Assembly (NCBI GenBank): GCA_022419385.1
Contig: JAJUBI010000007.1
Coordinates: 95,768 to 159,767 of the forward strand
Direction of reading: 5' to 3'
DNA from: Paraconiothyrium sp. Pb-2020
Taxonomy: Eukaryota > Ascomycota > Dothideomycetes > Pleosporales > Didymosphaeriaceae
Length of the DNA: 64,000 nucleotides
Shown: positions 1-10,136 of the stretch, piece after piece
How the letters are laid out: the number at the start of each line of letters is the position of its first letter
How positions within the stretch are numbered: the stretch's first letter is position 1
Position numbers and translations under genes: made by a program
The notes under the pieces: model-generated
What the model was told of the DNA's origin: nothing
Databases searched by the model: none
Seen by the model: only the letters and a program-made list of their open reading frames with translations

Positions 1-69
1 GCGCAGGGACAGGAGACCGTCGGAAGCTGCCACTATCGATAAGATCCGCTGACATCATCACTATCGCAG

Positions 70-3000
70 GTCCGCATCTGCAAGACAGCGAGAAAGCTCA
101 ACATCAAGACCATCGCCATCTATTCAGAAGCCGACGCAGCATCGCAGCATGTTCGCGATGCAGACGAAGCAGTTCTACTGCCTGGAAGTAATGCGACAGC
201 TTACACAGAGGAAGATTCAATCCTGCAGATAGCGACCGAAAAAGGTGCAGATGCAATCATTCCTGGCTATGGGTTTTTGTCGGAGAACGCGCACTTTGCG
301 CGGCTGGTTGGCGATGCTGGTATTGCGTGGGTAGGCCCCTCTCCCGAATCAATTGAGGCGTTTGGAATCAAGCACACAGCAAGAGCGCTTGCCGACAAAG
401 CGAACGTTCCCATCGTGCCGGGCACCAAAGGCCTCGTTGAAGATGAGGATGCGGCCGTGAAAGAAGCGGAGGATATAGGGTTTCCCGTGATGCTCAAGGC
501 CACGGCTGGAGGCGGCGGCATGGGCCTCATCACCTGCAACAAGGCGGAAGAAGTGCGCGAGGGCTTTCGAATGGTACAGTCGAGAGGCAAGACATTGTTC
601 AAGAATAGTGGAGTCTTCATTGAGGCCTTCTACCCTGCCAGTCACCACATCGAAGTCCAGGTCTTTGGAAATGAGCAGGGCCAGGCAATCCACTTCGGCG
701 AGCGCGAGTGTTCGATACAAAGACGGCACCAGAAGGTTATCGAGGAATGTCCGAGTCCTTTCGTAGAGACGCGGCCCGATCTCCGAGCGAAGTTGGGTGA
801 TGCAGCTATCCGCCTGGCCGAGTCAATCAAATACGGGTCGGCCGGAACCATTGAGTATCTGGTTGACGATAAGTCTGGTGATTTTTTCTTCTTAGAGATG
901 AACACACGACTTCAGGTGGAGCATGGTATCACGGAGCTCTGCTACGGTGTTGACCTGGTGGAGCTTATGCTTAGGCAGGCAGATGCACAGCTTGACGGGC
1001 AGAGCGGGCTCGATGGCGTTAAACTCAAGCAGATGCAGTCCTCTGGACCGTCTGGTCACGCAATCGAGGCTCGTGTCTATGCGGAGAATCCGCTAAAGGA
1101 CTATGCACCCTCACCAGGTTTGCTTCAGAAGGTCGAGTGGAAAGCGATACCTGATAGTCGCATTGACACTTGGGTGTTCACTGGCTCCCGCATCACGCCC
1201 AACTACGACCCGCTCATAGCAAAGGCGATGGTTCATCGTAGGTCTCGTGATGACGCAGTTTCGGGACTGCATGACCTCCTAACACGATCATCCATTTGTG
1301 GTCCACCTACAAATCTCGAATTTCTGGCTAGTATTGTGGAAGATCCGAGATTCGAGGCAGGCAACACCATGACCAGCTTTCTTCAGGACTTCAGATACGC
1401 CCCTCATGCGATCGACGTGATTTTTGCTGGCGCCTATACCCTTATACAAGACCTGCCTGGTCGACCAACGGTGGGCAAGGGTATACCGCACTCTGGACCT
1501 ATGGACCCAATGGCATTTCAGATTGCGAACTTGCTCGTGGGAAATCCTCGTGGCAAGGAAGGGTTAGAAATTACACTGAGTGGACCCGAGCTACGTTTTG
1601 TTACCCCTGCTGTTGTGTCGCTGTGCGGTGCACCCATAGAAGCCCTCTTAGATGGTCACGACTTTCCCATGTGGACCAGCGTGAAGATAAAAGCTGGGGC
1701 CAAACTCAAGATCGGCAAAATCACTGGTGGTGGTTGTCGCTCATATCTTGCTGTGTACGGCGGTTTCCCTTCGGTGGCCAGTTACTTCGGCTCGAAATCG
1801 ACCTCTCCACTCGTTGCGATAGGTGGATATCAAGGCCGCGCGCTCGCACCGGGTGACTTGTTGCAGGTTGTCGACGTCCTTCCCGGAGACTTTTCGTCTG
1901 TCTCTTTGCCACATCATCTTCGGATGAGCTACACAGGGGATCGGGAGATATCGGCAATGGTTGGGCCACATGATGAAGGTTACTTCGCGCCTGAGTTCAT
2001 CAAAATCATCTATGATACAAAGTGGAAGGTTTCTCACAATGCATCACGCAGCGGCATACGCCTCGTTGGACCTATGCCAAAGTGGGCGCGCGCGGATGGT
2101 GGCGAAGGAGGCGCTCATCCAAGCAACCTCATCGAATATGGCTACCCATTGGGCACGTTAAACTGGACTGGGGATGATCCGTGCATCTTTCCTGTGGACT
2201 GTCCGAATTTCGGCGGCTTCACCAGCAGTACAACTGTGATCAAGGCTGATTGGTGGAAGCTCGGGCAGATCAAAGCAGGCAACACTGTTAAGTACGTTCG
2301 AGTAGGGTTACAGGATGCACTGAAGAAGAGGAAGCGAAATGACGACTTTCTTGATTCGATCGCTAGAGCTATCATGACCGACAACAATTTCCAGGGCATA
2401 GAGAGCCTACAAGACAACCATATCAGCTTCCACGAAGGTGATATAGGAAACGCTGTAATCTGGGAGAAGCTTGGAGACACTACGACCCCTAGAGTTCGCT
2501 ATCGACAAGGCGGCGATGACCACATACTCGTCGAATACGGCGAAGAGTCTTTCGACCTCAACCACAGGTGCCGCGTCACTGCACTGGAAAACACTTTGAA
2601 TTCAGAAGCGACCCCTGACGCGATCAAAAGAAACCTTCTCAATACTGTTGGCTGTTGCACCACGTTGCTGATCTACTACGATGGCGCTAAACTTCCTCGG
2701 GCAGATCTTGTAGCCCATCTCAAAGATATCGAATCGAAACTCGGCGACCTGCGCTCTACTAAAGTCCCGACGCGCGTTTTCAAGCTACCGATCTCCTTCG
2801 AATCAAAACTCCAAGATGAAGCAACACAGCGCTACATGACAAACCAACGCCCGCACGCCCCTTACTTACCCGATAATCTAGCGTTCGTGGCGAAGAACAA
2901 CGCGTTCACACCGCAGCAACTCAAAGACATCTACCTCAATGGGCACTTCATGGCTGTTGTTGTCGGCTTCTTTTGCGGCAACACGGTCTCGCTGCCCGTT

Positions 3001-3789
3001 GATCCAAGACAGCGAATTTCAGCCCCAAAGATGAACCCTAGCCGTGTGTTCACGCCTGAGGGAACAGTGGGCTGGGCCGGAAGCTGCATGTCTATCTACC
3101 CTGTAGATTCACCAGGTGGATACCAGATGACTGGTCGTACGGTGCCGTGCTGGGACTACTACTCGTACAAGCCTGGGTTCACCGAACGTCCCTGGATCTT
3201 CCGCGATTTCGACATCCTCACGTTCTATCAGGTGACAGAGGGAGAACTTGATGTTCTGCTTGGCAAATTCAGGGCGGGTAAGTATGATTGGGAGTATGAC
3301 GAGGTAGAATTCGATATGGCCGAGCACAACAAGCTACTTGAGCAAACCATGGAAGAGGTGAATGAGATTAGGGCAAGACAGGCGGTGGCACAAGATGAGA
3401 TGACAAAGGCAGAGAACGAGAGCTTGGAGCGCTGGCGGCAGGAGAAAGCGGAAAGTCACGTCGATGACAGCACCGTGGAAAAGTTGCTCGATGATCCGAA
3501 TATCGTCAGTGTCGAAGCGCCTGTCGATGCGAATGTGTGGAAGGTCGAAGCAAAAGAAGGTGATGATACCCGCGAAAATACTGTGGTAAGCCAACAACTG
3601 CAACAAGCGGGGTATGTTGATACTGATGACGACCAGATTGTGATCTTGGAAGCTATGAAGCTTGAGATAGCGATCAAGACGCCGGAATCAGCGAGCAATG
3701 CAGGGAAATTCAAGGTCGAGAAGTTGCTTGTCAAGCCAGGGGATACAGTGGCAGCTGGTAGCCATCTCGCATTGTTGAGACGGGTTTGA
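70..3789 (+). CDS. Urea carboxylase (urea amidolyase carboxylase half), 5' end outside the window
   Basis: Biotin-dependent carboxylation of urea to allophanate in nitrogen assimilation. An intron acceptor (CTGAC branch site near 52, AG at 68-69) precedes the exon beginning VRICKTARKL, so only a short N-terminal piece (or a fused amidase domain) is missing. Domain order: biotin carboxylase N-domain, ATP-grasp with a glycine-rich loop (near 510) and EMNTRLQVEH (near 896), biotin carboxylase C-domain, KipA/AHS2 from about 1420, KipI/AHS1 from about 2490, and a biotinyl domain with EAMKLE near 3650. Positions 3586-3636 look like a 51-nt intron (GTAAGC donor, CTGAT branch, CCAG acceptor) that is in frame and stop-free; removing it joins ENTV to IVILEAMK, the normal biotinyl spacing. 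About 1222 residues are encoded here. Whether the allophanate hydrolase is fused upstream cannot be seen. Confidence 0.93.
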   Translation, partial: VRICKTARKLNIKTIAIYSEADAASQHVRDADEAVLLPGSNATAYTEEDSILQIATEKGADAIIPGYGFLSENAHFARLVGDAGIAWVGPSPESIEAFGIKHTARALADKANVPIVPGTKGLVEDEDAAVKEAEDIGFPVMLKATAGGGGMGLITCNKAEEVREGFRMVQSRGKTLFKNSGVFIEAFYPASHHIEVQVFGNEQGQAIHFGERECSIQRRHQKVIEECPSPFVETRPDLRAKLGDAAIRLAESIKYGSAGTIEYLVDDKSGDFFFLEMNTRLQVEHGITELCYGVDLVELMLRQADAQLDGQSGLDGVKLKQMQSSGPSGHAIEARVYAENPLKDYAPSPGLLQKVEWKAIPDSRIDTWVFTGSRITPNYDPLIAKAMVHRRSRDDAVSGLHDLLTRSSICGPPTNLEFLASIVEDPRFEAGNTMTSFLQDFRYAPHAIDVIFAGAYTLIQDLPGRPTVGKGIPHSGPMDPMAFQIANLLVGNPRGKEGLEITLSGPELRFVTPAVVSLCGAPIEALLDGHDFPMWTSVKIKAGAKLKIGKITGGGCRSYLAVYGGFPSVASYFGSKSTSPLVAIGGYQGRALAPGDLLQVVDVLPGDFSSVSLPHHLRMSYTGDREISAMVGPHDEGYFAPEFIKIIYDTKWKVSHNASRSGIRLVGPMPKWARADGGEGGAHPSNLIEYGYPLGTLNWTGDDPCIFPVDCPNFGGFTSSTTVIKADWWKLGQIKAGNTVKYVRVGLQDALKKRKRNDDFLDSIARAIMTDNNFQGIESLQDNHISFHEGDIGNAVIWEKLGDTTTPRVRYRQGGDDHILVEYGEESFDLNHRCRVTALENTLNSEATPDAIKRNLLNTVGCCTTLLIYYDGAKLPRADLVAHLKDIESKLGDLRSTKVPTRVFKLPISFESKLQDEATQRYMTNQRPHAPYLPDNLAFVAKNNAFTPQQLKDIYLNGHFMAVVVGFFCGNTVSLPVDPRQRISAPKMNPSRVFTPEGTVGWAGSCMSIYPVDSPGGYQMTGRTVPCWDYYSYKPGFTERPWIFRDFDILTFYQVTEGELDVLLGKFRAGKYDWEYDEVEFDMAEHNKLLEQTMEEVNEIRARQAVAQDEMTKAENESLERWRQEKAESHVDDSTVEKLLDDPNIVSVEAPVDANVWKVEAKEGDDTRENTVVSQQLQQAGYVDTDDDQIVILEAMKLEIAIKTPESASNAGKFKVEKLLVKPGDTVAAGSHLALLRRV
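3586..3636 (+). other. Probable frame-preserving intron in the urea carboxylase gene
   Basis: The 51-nt segment starts GTAAGC, has TACTGATGAC before the end and closes with CCAG. It carries no stop in the reading frame, so it is translated in a naive ORF as a 17-residue insert just before the biotin-accepting EAMK motif, where the family has none. Confidence 0.75.
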
Positions 3790-3849
3790 CAACAATAAAG
3801 ATACTTTGCCTCTCATCCACATCAGTTTCTTTTACTCATGCCAGTCGTT

Positions 3850-4355
3850 CCATCTGACTCGTATTGCTTGGGCGTAGCGTACCCTTCAGTGACTACGAGC
3901 CTTGGGATAGAAGCTCTAGCCGGACGTCGCACCAACGATACATCAAAGGCACAGACGACCTCAAGCTTACATACAAGAGCCAACTTAAGATGCTGGAAGG
4001 CTTCACGGACGCTGATTGGGCTGGATGCCGCGATACACACTGGTCAACTTCTGGGTATCTGTTCAACATTGGTAGCGGAGCAATTAGTTGGCAATCCAAA
4101 CGGCAGAGTGACGTTGCACTATCACCCTGTGAAGCCGAATTCATAGGGCAAACATAAGCGTCCATGGAAGCAGTCTAGCTCAAAAGCCGTTTCAACCAAC
4201 GGAACCTTCACCAAGAATGTAGAGACGATTATTTTTGCGGCGATAACCAAGGAGCGATCGCACTGGCATCAAATCCGCAGGATTACCATGGAAACTATTA
4301 ATAAGAGATCTTCAAGACCTGAGACGTGCACATTGAATATATTGCTAACACTAGC
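3850..4355 (+). mobile_element. Ty1/Copia retrotransposon relic (RNase H end of pol)
   Basis: The open stretch 3864-4157 reads RYIKGTDDLKLTY, then FTDADWAG, STSGYLFNIGSGAISW and VALSPCEAEF, the diagnostic order of a Copia RNase H domain. After a stop at 4155-4157 the same frame continues with ASMEAV, a second stop, and DNQGAIALASNPQ, the next conserved block, then decays at a double stop near 4300. Protease, integrase, most of reverse transcriptase and both LTRs are absent, so this is a dead 3' fragment. It lies immediately after the urea carboxylase gene and ends almost at the stop codon of the broken Rieske gene on the other strand. Confidence 0.82.
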
Positions 4356-4359
4356 TACC

Positions 4360-5455
4360 CTACGTAATAGCCTTCGTCCCACACGAGCAGTTCTCACACA
4401 CATTCACAGGAAACTTCTCCTCCTCTATAATCCTAGGGTTCAACTGCTGGTTGTGGCGAGCCGGCCATATTTCCTCGCCCGCCTTCATTTCTGCATCGTA
4501 GTGCTCGACGAGGTTCTTCTGAACCAGCTTCTTGAATGCGAAAACGCCGGGCTACCTAGCAGAGTGCAAAGGTCCGTTTACAAAAACACCACGATTAGGG
4601 CTCTGCTGTACCCCGTTCATTAAGTATAACTCAATTTTGATTCCCTCAAAAAATTCGGCGGCTTCATCGAAGTGCTCGAGAGTAGAGTCGGGGTTGCGGT
4701 AGACCTGGTAGTCGGTTCTGACCGTGGTGGGGCCAGTCGGGACCACGCGCATGAAGAAAAGTAAGGGATAGAAAAATTGACGGAAGTGTTGGGGTAATTG
4801 TAGGTGAAAGCCCCATTACCGAGAAATTGGATGTCTTCAGGCTTAACGTCGTCGCGGTTTGGAGGATTGTGCTCGAAGCGCCCATCTGTAGGTATTATAT
4901 AGTATCTGTCCAGGTTTGTGATTCGCTTGATGCCTGGGTGACTGGCGTTGCAGTGATAACACCATAAAGGTGTTATTTTATGTAAAATACGGATCGATGT
5001 CGAGAAACTTTACCTCATTGTAGTTTTCGCCTATGTTTCTAGTTGTAATCACCATGGTGATCCATGTCCGCTCATGAACGTGTTTATCAAGATTAAAGTC
5101 GTTGCATTGTTGTTGCTCGTTTGTTCCCTTGTTCATTGTCTCCTATGGCATGGGGTCAACTGAAGCGTCGAGATTGTCCCAAATGAAACCCTGTCTGTCG
5201 ACATGGGTGAAGAGATTGAAAAGGTCATAATTATCTTTATTGAAGCCTTCGACCTTCTCGAACTTTGAGGCCTTAGCTAGTTTTCCATCCAGGCTGAATG
5301 ACCAACCTGACAATAAATGTGAGATACGGAATACGATGCATTACAATAAAGGTTTACACACCGTGATAACTTACAGCTGATAATGGATTGCTTGCCTTCG
5401 GTCGCTTGATCCTTAATTAGAAGCGGGTATACTCGGGCGCAGCTCTGGATTCGCC
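4360..5455 (-). pseudogene. Rieske-type aromatic-ring-hydroxylating oxygenase / choline monooxygenase-like pseudogene
   Basis: Conceptual pieces in order on the minus strand: a degenerate Rieske region (5455-5362, SIISCK then a shifted copy of YHG), an intron 5307-5361, WSFSLDGKLAKASKFEKVEG, HVDRQGFIWDNLDAS, TRNIGENYNE, then CYHCNASHPGIKR of the catalytic domain, FLGNGAFTYNYPN, MRVVPTGPTTVRTDYQVYRN and a C-terminal EIWPARHNQQLN. Breaks: an extra T in the codons of the second Rieske Cys/His motif (near 5370), first Rieske Cys-His pair degraded, TAG at 5143-5145, an intron starting at 5013 whose expected acceptor AG at 4962-4963 is GG, a frameshift near 4750-4775, and TAG at 4552-4554. The N-terminus is missing. 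Multiple independent lesions make this a clear pseudogene. Confidence 0.85.
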
Positions 5456-5485
5456 AGTCTATAGCAACTGATATTGAACTTGCAG

Positions 5486-5608
5486 GAGATATATGAAGCG
5501 CTCATTAACGACGTCAACGAGTACGAACACTCCTCCAAGTCAAACTACATACAAGCTTGGTCTACTCTGCAAAGAAGAATCTTGGGACATGCTTCGGACG
5601 ACTGGGAG
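5486..5608 (+). other. Orphan exon-like fragment
   Basis: A 41-codon open stretch starts directly after a good acceptor (TTGCAG, 5480-5485, with a CTGAT sequence upstream) and ends at a donor GTGAGG (5609). It reads EIYEALINDVNEYEHSSK... and ...LGHASDDWE, with ordinary coding composition. No neighbouring exon on this strand is recognisable. I do not know the family; it may be a relic of another gene that displaced the 5' end of the Rieske pseudogene. Confidence 0.3.
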
Positions 5609-6007
5609 GTGAGGGATGCATGTATATGCAAACGTGTGATTTGAATCGCGCGTACGACTAGGCCCTGAGAAGCTCCTATCACGTGCCTGGAGCACAGGCC
5701 AATCGATATTTTCTATATAGACTGAACTTAGGAGCTTATCTCCCTAGTTCAGTGATAATAAATTAGATCACCCTGAGTTGCCTGCTAAGCTCCCTCCAAC
5801 AAGATGTGTATGAGTACATGAGGAGCCTGATTGCGAGAGGTCATCGACATTGTGTGAGATAATATATGTCGGCAAATGGTAAATTCTGTCATTGATGAAT
5901 GAGTGACTAAAGTTAGTTACTTAGATACCCCAACGCCATGCTGGATGCTTGTTTTCAGCGTCTCCTTCCAAAGCCAAACCGTTGCTTTCTGTACAACCCG
6001 AAGCAAC
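5609..6007. other. Intergenic, no gene seen
   Basis: Moderately AT-rich sequence between the degraded patch and the 3' end of the intradiol dioxygenase-like gene. I see no conserved coding, repeat or RNA signal. Confidence 0.6.
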
Positions 6008-7240
6008 TTAAGCGGAGACCGAAGCCGACGCGGAAGCAGTGGGCAGGCCAGACGAATCGGAACTGGAAGGGGTAAACCGGGGTCCACCCTCAGGGTTCGC
6101 AACACCGCCGTTCGGAGTCAGCCACGCAGCAGCGGTGACGTTTTGAGAAGCCGACGTATCAATGCCGAAAGAAATCCAGCCAAACAGGCCCTCAGAAATA
6201 TCCTCGCCAAGGTATACATACTCAACAATTGGGTCGATTATGGCAGATTCTTCTACGAGGATACCATCATCCTCATTGAGGGTAAGTTCTTGGGTGTTGG
6301 TATTATAGGGGGTAGTCTTCCCAGTTTCTGTGATAAGAGACTGATCAAAGAAGAACTGGCCAACGTGGGTGATGTTACCGCCAGAGAGAGTATTATTGTC
6401 ATTGACTTTGGCATTGAGGTGTGTCATGACGTGGATGTGGGGGGCACGACCGTAATCTACCCATGTTAGAAACTCGTCATCAATGCTCTTTTAGAAACTC
6501 ACAGTGACCGGGAAAAATGGATTCAAAGGTGACCACACCATCCTTATCAGTAGGCCAGAGGCCACGAAGGGCCGTTCTATTCAGGTTAGATTTGTCTGTG
6601 CTGTCTCCATTTCCATAAGAAGAAATGCCACTGTAGACACCTGTGGTATTGGCGTGCCAAAGCTCGGTGTAGACTTGGGGAACCGCCTCGCAGGTATGGA
6701 CATCAATAACCTGAATATCGACTATGAATGGAATCCCAGGTTGGTCCTCAGTGATATTATCGCGGATAAACTCGCCAGACACCCAGTACGGGCTCTCAGT
6801 TGTCTCAGGATAGAGTGTGCAGCTAGCGTTACCCGTGAAAAGGGTGGCTGGGTCGGCGGTCTCTGGATTGATGCCCGTGAGGTTAGAGCGATGGCTGGTG
6901 TTCAGAACCTGTTCCAAGGAGCGAGCCTTGAGCAGCGGTTTGTCTACCATCTGTGAGCCACAATCTTTTGCATCCAACGAACAAAGTTCAACGTACCTAT
7001 GCTGATTGAACGCTTCCTGCGCAAAGACTCAAGTTTGGCAGAGCGGCGAGCCTGCAACATAGCATCATTGCCCCTTGTCTTAAGCTGGTCTGCGCAATCG
7101 ACTAGGGTCCTCTTGTTTGCACTCAAATAGTCTCGACGCTGCTGAATCTCCTTCTGCGCTTCAGCCTGACTTTGTCCTGGATGAGCCACGCTCTGTTGAG
7201 CGAGCATTGCAACAGCACTAAGGATCGTGGAGAACTTCAT
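6008..7240 (-). CDS. Secreted intradiol ring-cleavage dioxygenase-like protein
   Basis: Three exons: 7240-6997, 6943-6503 and 6456-6008, introns of 53 and 46 nt, 377 residues. The N-terminus MKFSTILSAVAMLAQQSVAH is a typical signal peptide, so the protein is exported. Family landmarks: ESPYWVSGE (first Tyr ligand region), VYTELWHANTTGVYSG (second Tyr) and FPGHYYGRAPHIHV (the two His ligands of the non-haem iron), the last spanning the second intron. The tail after about residue 340 is Ser/Thr/Ala-rich (PTASASASVSA), which is common in extracellular fungal members. Such proteins are thought to open catechol-type rings from lignin or plant phenolics; the substrate here is inferred only. Both introns are required to keep the His motif in frame. 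Confidence 0.88.
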
Positions 7241-7962
7241 CTTCGCGATAATAAAGAGTAGACGTTTGAGATGATGAATATCGAAGTGATTAGATTTAAG
7301 AAATCGAGCGGTGCCAATTCAATAGAGAGCCTCAAAGCACCCTTTATACAGTCCAAACCAAGATGCCTGTCGGCGAGGTCGGCATTTGGGCTGTTGCGTG
7401 ACGCTCCTCAACATCGCAAAGTTATCGCGAAACGGCATCTGGTCAACATAGGCGTACGTGAGATTGTCCTCAATCTTCCCCCGTCCGACTTGGCAAGACC
7501 CGTTTCTTTTGGAAACAGCATTCTCCAGCGAGGGAGCGCAGTCTCGTCTCACAGCAATTACTACAACATTCGGGACAAGATGTGCGCCTCGGGCCGTCCC
7601 TGCACCGCCTCTTCGGACGTGGGCAGTCGCCGCGACTAGATGTCGGCGAATAGGGTGCGACGCTTTACACAGCAGATCTACGGCCAAGATATTCAACGTG
7701 GATACGATCCAGGCCCTATACTTCGTAGTATTACGCGGCATTTGGAAGCGAACCTTGGAATGTTTTCCGATTTAGGATAAGTGGGCCACGACGCCTCTTT
7801 CTCTATCTGGCACGCTACCATCGCACTCGACGTTTTTGTACATTGGTGTGCTTTCCGCAGGAAGCCGTGCTATGGGAAAGTATTGCTTCTGCGATGTTCT
7901 GCTGTGGGCTTGGGGATAGCTGGCCTTCCTGTGGCACAGCGTCACTACGCCTCGGTAGTCCT
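7241..7962. other. Intergenic region with only unsupported ORFs
   Basis: Holds the promoter of the dioxygenase-like gene and the 3' flank of the aldo/keto reductase. Overlapping ORFs exist on both strands (up to 140 codons) but none shows a recognisable motif or family signature, so I do not call a gene. Confidence 0.55.
7342..7348 (-). promoter_or_regulatory. Candidate TATA box of the intradiol dioxygenase-like gene
   Basis: TATAAAG on the minus strand about 100 bp upstream of the start at 7240. This is position and sequence only. Confidence 0.35.
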
Positions 7963-9148
7963 CTATTTGTTCAAATGCTTCGCGGCCGCTTCCGGATATC
8001 GACCTCCAGCGACTGCTGTATAGTCCACCGCGTCCTGAAGTTCTGCCGCTTCAGCATCGGTCAGCTCTATAAATTTGCAATTCTCCTCAACTCGAGATAC
8101 CTTGGTCGCACCAGGGATGGCGACCACGCCCTGACGCACTACCCTGATGAACTTTAGCATTAGTTCTGACTAGCGTAGGATAAGACATGCGAAGACATAC
8201 CAAGCAATGGCGATTTGGGCGCTCGTGCACCCCTTTCTCTCTGCGACCGCCCCAACGGCCTCGGCGAGCTGGACATTGCGCTCAAAGGCACCCGGCTGGA
8301 AGCGCGGGAAGTGGTGCCGATAGTCGCCAGCCGGCAGATCATCTAGCGTCTTGAACTGGCCTGTCAACCAGCCACTTCCCATCGGGCTGTAGCCCACGAG
8401 CGGGATGTTTAACTCGCGGCATGTGTCAACTACGCCGCCGTCCTCAAGTACGTGGCGCGAAAATAGACTGATTTCCTCCTCAACTGCGGCCGGCGGGTGC
8501 ACGGCATAGGCGCGGCGGATGGTGGCAGGGCTGACCTCACTGAGCCCGTAGGAGCCAATCTTACCCTCGCGTATTAGCTCCAGCAGGCCCTGGGCCGTCG
8601 TCTCTATAGGCACGTCCGAATCGATGCGTGCGCATTCAAACAAGTCGATAGTTTTGGTACCGTCGAGCACACGCAGGGCCTCCTCAACAGACGCGCGCAA
8701 ACCCTCGGGGCTGCAATCGGGTGCCTGAAGCCTTATATTATAGGCGCCCTTGAGGCTGAGAACAACACGCGATGCGTCCTCGGGATACTTGGTAAAGTAA
8801 TACTTGAGGAGGTGGAGGGAGTTGGCATCAGGAGGACCATAGAAGGTAGCCTGGGAATGTGGCGCGAGGTCAGTGTTTGCCGCAAAGCCAAAAGTAGAGA
8901 GCCTACGAGAGAGATGCTCGGGTGTGAAAATTCTTACTGCGTTCCAAAAGTTGGCACCGTTTTCCAAGGCGGTCTTCATCGGTTTGATGGCTTCCTCGTG
9001 CGAAAGTTTGCCGGACATGGTAAGATCTTGGAAATATATGAGACACGAATAGCCTCGTCTAGTAGAGCTCCGACTCACTCATCATGCCGAATCCGATAGA
9101 GCCAACGGGCTTCCCTGCGATGGTTTTTTGGGTGTTTGCGTATGCCAT
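7963..9148 (-). CDS. Aldo/keto reductase (pyridoxal reductase-like)
   Basis: NADPH-dependent carbonyl reductase of the AKR superfamily. Exons 9148-9079, 9026-8938, 8850-8201 and 8143-7963 give 329 residues, the usual size. The first exon ends GSIGFGMM; exon 2 carries ALENGANFWNA; exon 3 starts ATFYGPPDAN, restoring the block with the catalytic Tyr; then SLKGAYN, IGSYGLSEVSP, PLVGYSPMGSGWLTG and QIAIAW, and exon 4 gives IPGATK of the cofactor site. The 87-nt intron 8851-8937 (GTAAGA donor, CTGAC, CCCAG) is in frame and lacks stops, so an uncorrected ORF would carry 29 extra residues. The order of motifs is close to yeast/fungal pyridoxal reductases, but the substrate is not shown by sequence. 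Confidence 0.9.
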
Positions 9149-10136
9149 TGCGAAGTTGTAAGTAATGCAGAAGCACTGGATGAAAAGGAATCGAACCTGT
9201 CGGTGTGATGCGAGGGAGATATGCTTGTTCTTTACTGACTTGTCAGATAAGGGCACTTTAATGAAGACCTTGCCTTTTATTTTGCATCGATGTTATAAGC
9301 TATTTCGGATAGACTTCTGGAGCTTTTTATGGGTGTCGTACAACCGCGCATCGAGATGCCGTTGATACATGTCCAAGACCTGAGCTACTACATGCAGTTA
9401 GCAGCTGGGAGACGGCCAGTATGGGTTCGATACCATTCGTAGGGCACACTTTCAGCGCGTCGGCGGCCCATGTCGCGGACATCCACGGGCTCGTATCGGC
9501 CGGGCGGCCGCCGCGCCCGCTCATGCGAATTGTAGAACAATTTTCGTTGGCTTGTGGCGTGTGGGGGCCGCTGCGCCCGCGCATGCGAGCCGGACGGCGG
9601 GTCGTTGCCTTCTGGCGGCCGTCGGCCGCCGCACCCGCTCTCCCATGCTAAAACAATTGGTGGATCCGACGCCAACGGTAACGCGATGTCGGCATACACT
9701 TGACGCCGAAGGCACAATTCGCATCAACTTACACGAACAAGGCAACTTTATCTACGGAAACTTTTTGTTGTTGTAGATGGATTGCAAAAACGCCTGCTCC
9801 TGCGTCGCGACTATTAAGCGCAAGACTATGACCGGTAAGTCTACTATGGCATAGAGCCAAAAATGCACCGATGGAAACATAAATGAGTGTACGACCACAT
9901 ACTTGCACCTCTTTATATGTTCATTCTGTCTAAACGCCTTGATTCACCGCTAAGGAACACTCTCTCTGCTTTCATACACACTAACCCTCTACCAACCTTA
10001 GATACAACCCAATCTGAAAGTCAAACTAACTGGGGAAGTTTTCCCCACAATGTCGTAGACAGCCTTTGATGCAGACAAGATACCGTCGGAACTTTCGCCA
10101 GTGAACTCTCGTTCTTTGATACGAACGGAACGTGAC
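9149..10136. other. Intergenic between aldo/keto reductase and aquaporin
   Basis: Contains the promoter side of the reductase, the GC-rich repeat at 9495-9660, and the 3' flank of the aquaporin gene. ORFs over the GC-rich block are low-complexity and look like by-products of composition. Confidence 0.55.
9495..9660. repeat. GC-rich imperfect repeat, three copies with ~60-bp period
   Basis: Three related GC blocks sit at about 9504-9528, 9564-9588 and 9622-9648. Each has the pattern GGCCGC-CGC-CCCGC followed by CATGC. Copies 1 and 3 are followed by an AACAATT sequence. The surroundings are near average composition, so the island stands out. Function is unknown. Confidence 0.5.

Noticed and set aside
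7319..7741. 140-codon ORF on the minus strand in the dioxygenase promoter region
   Set aside because: Overlaps ORFs on the other strand, has no family signature and no intron or start support.
9350..9460. tRNA-like sequence with GGGTTCGATACC
   Set aside because: The would-be T-arm pairs only four bases around an eight-base loop, and no acceptor or anticodon stem fits.
9388..9717. Arg/Pro-rich ORF over the GC-rich repeat
   Set aside because: Low-complexity translation caused by the GC repeat, no domain.
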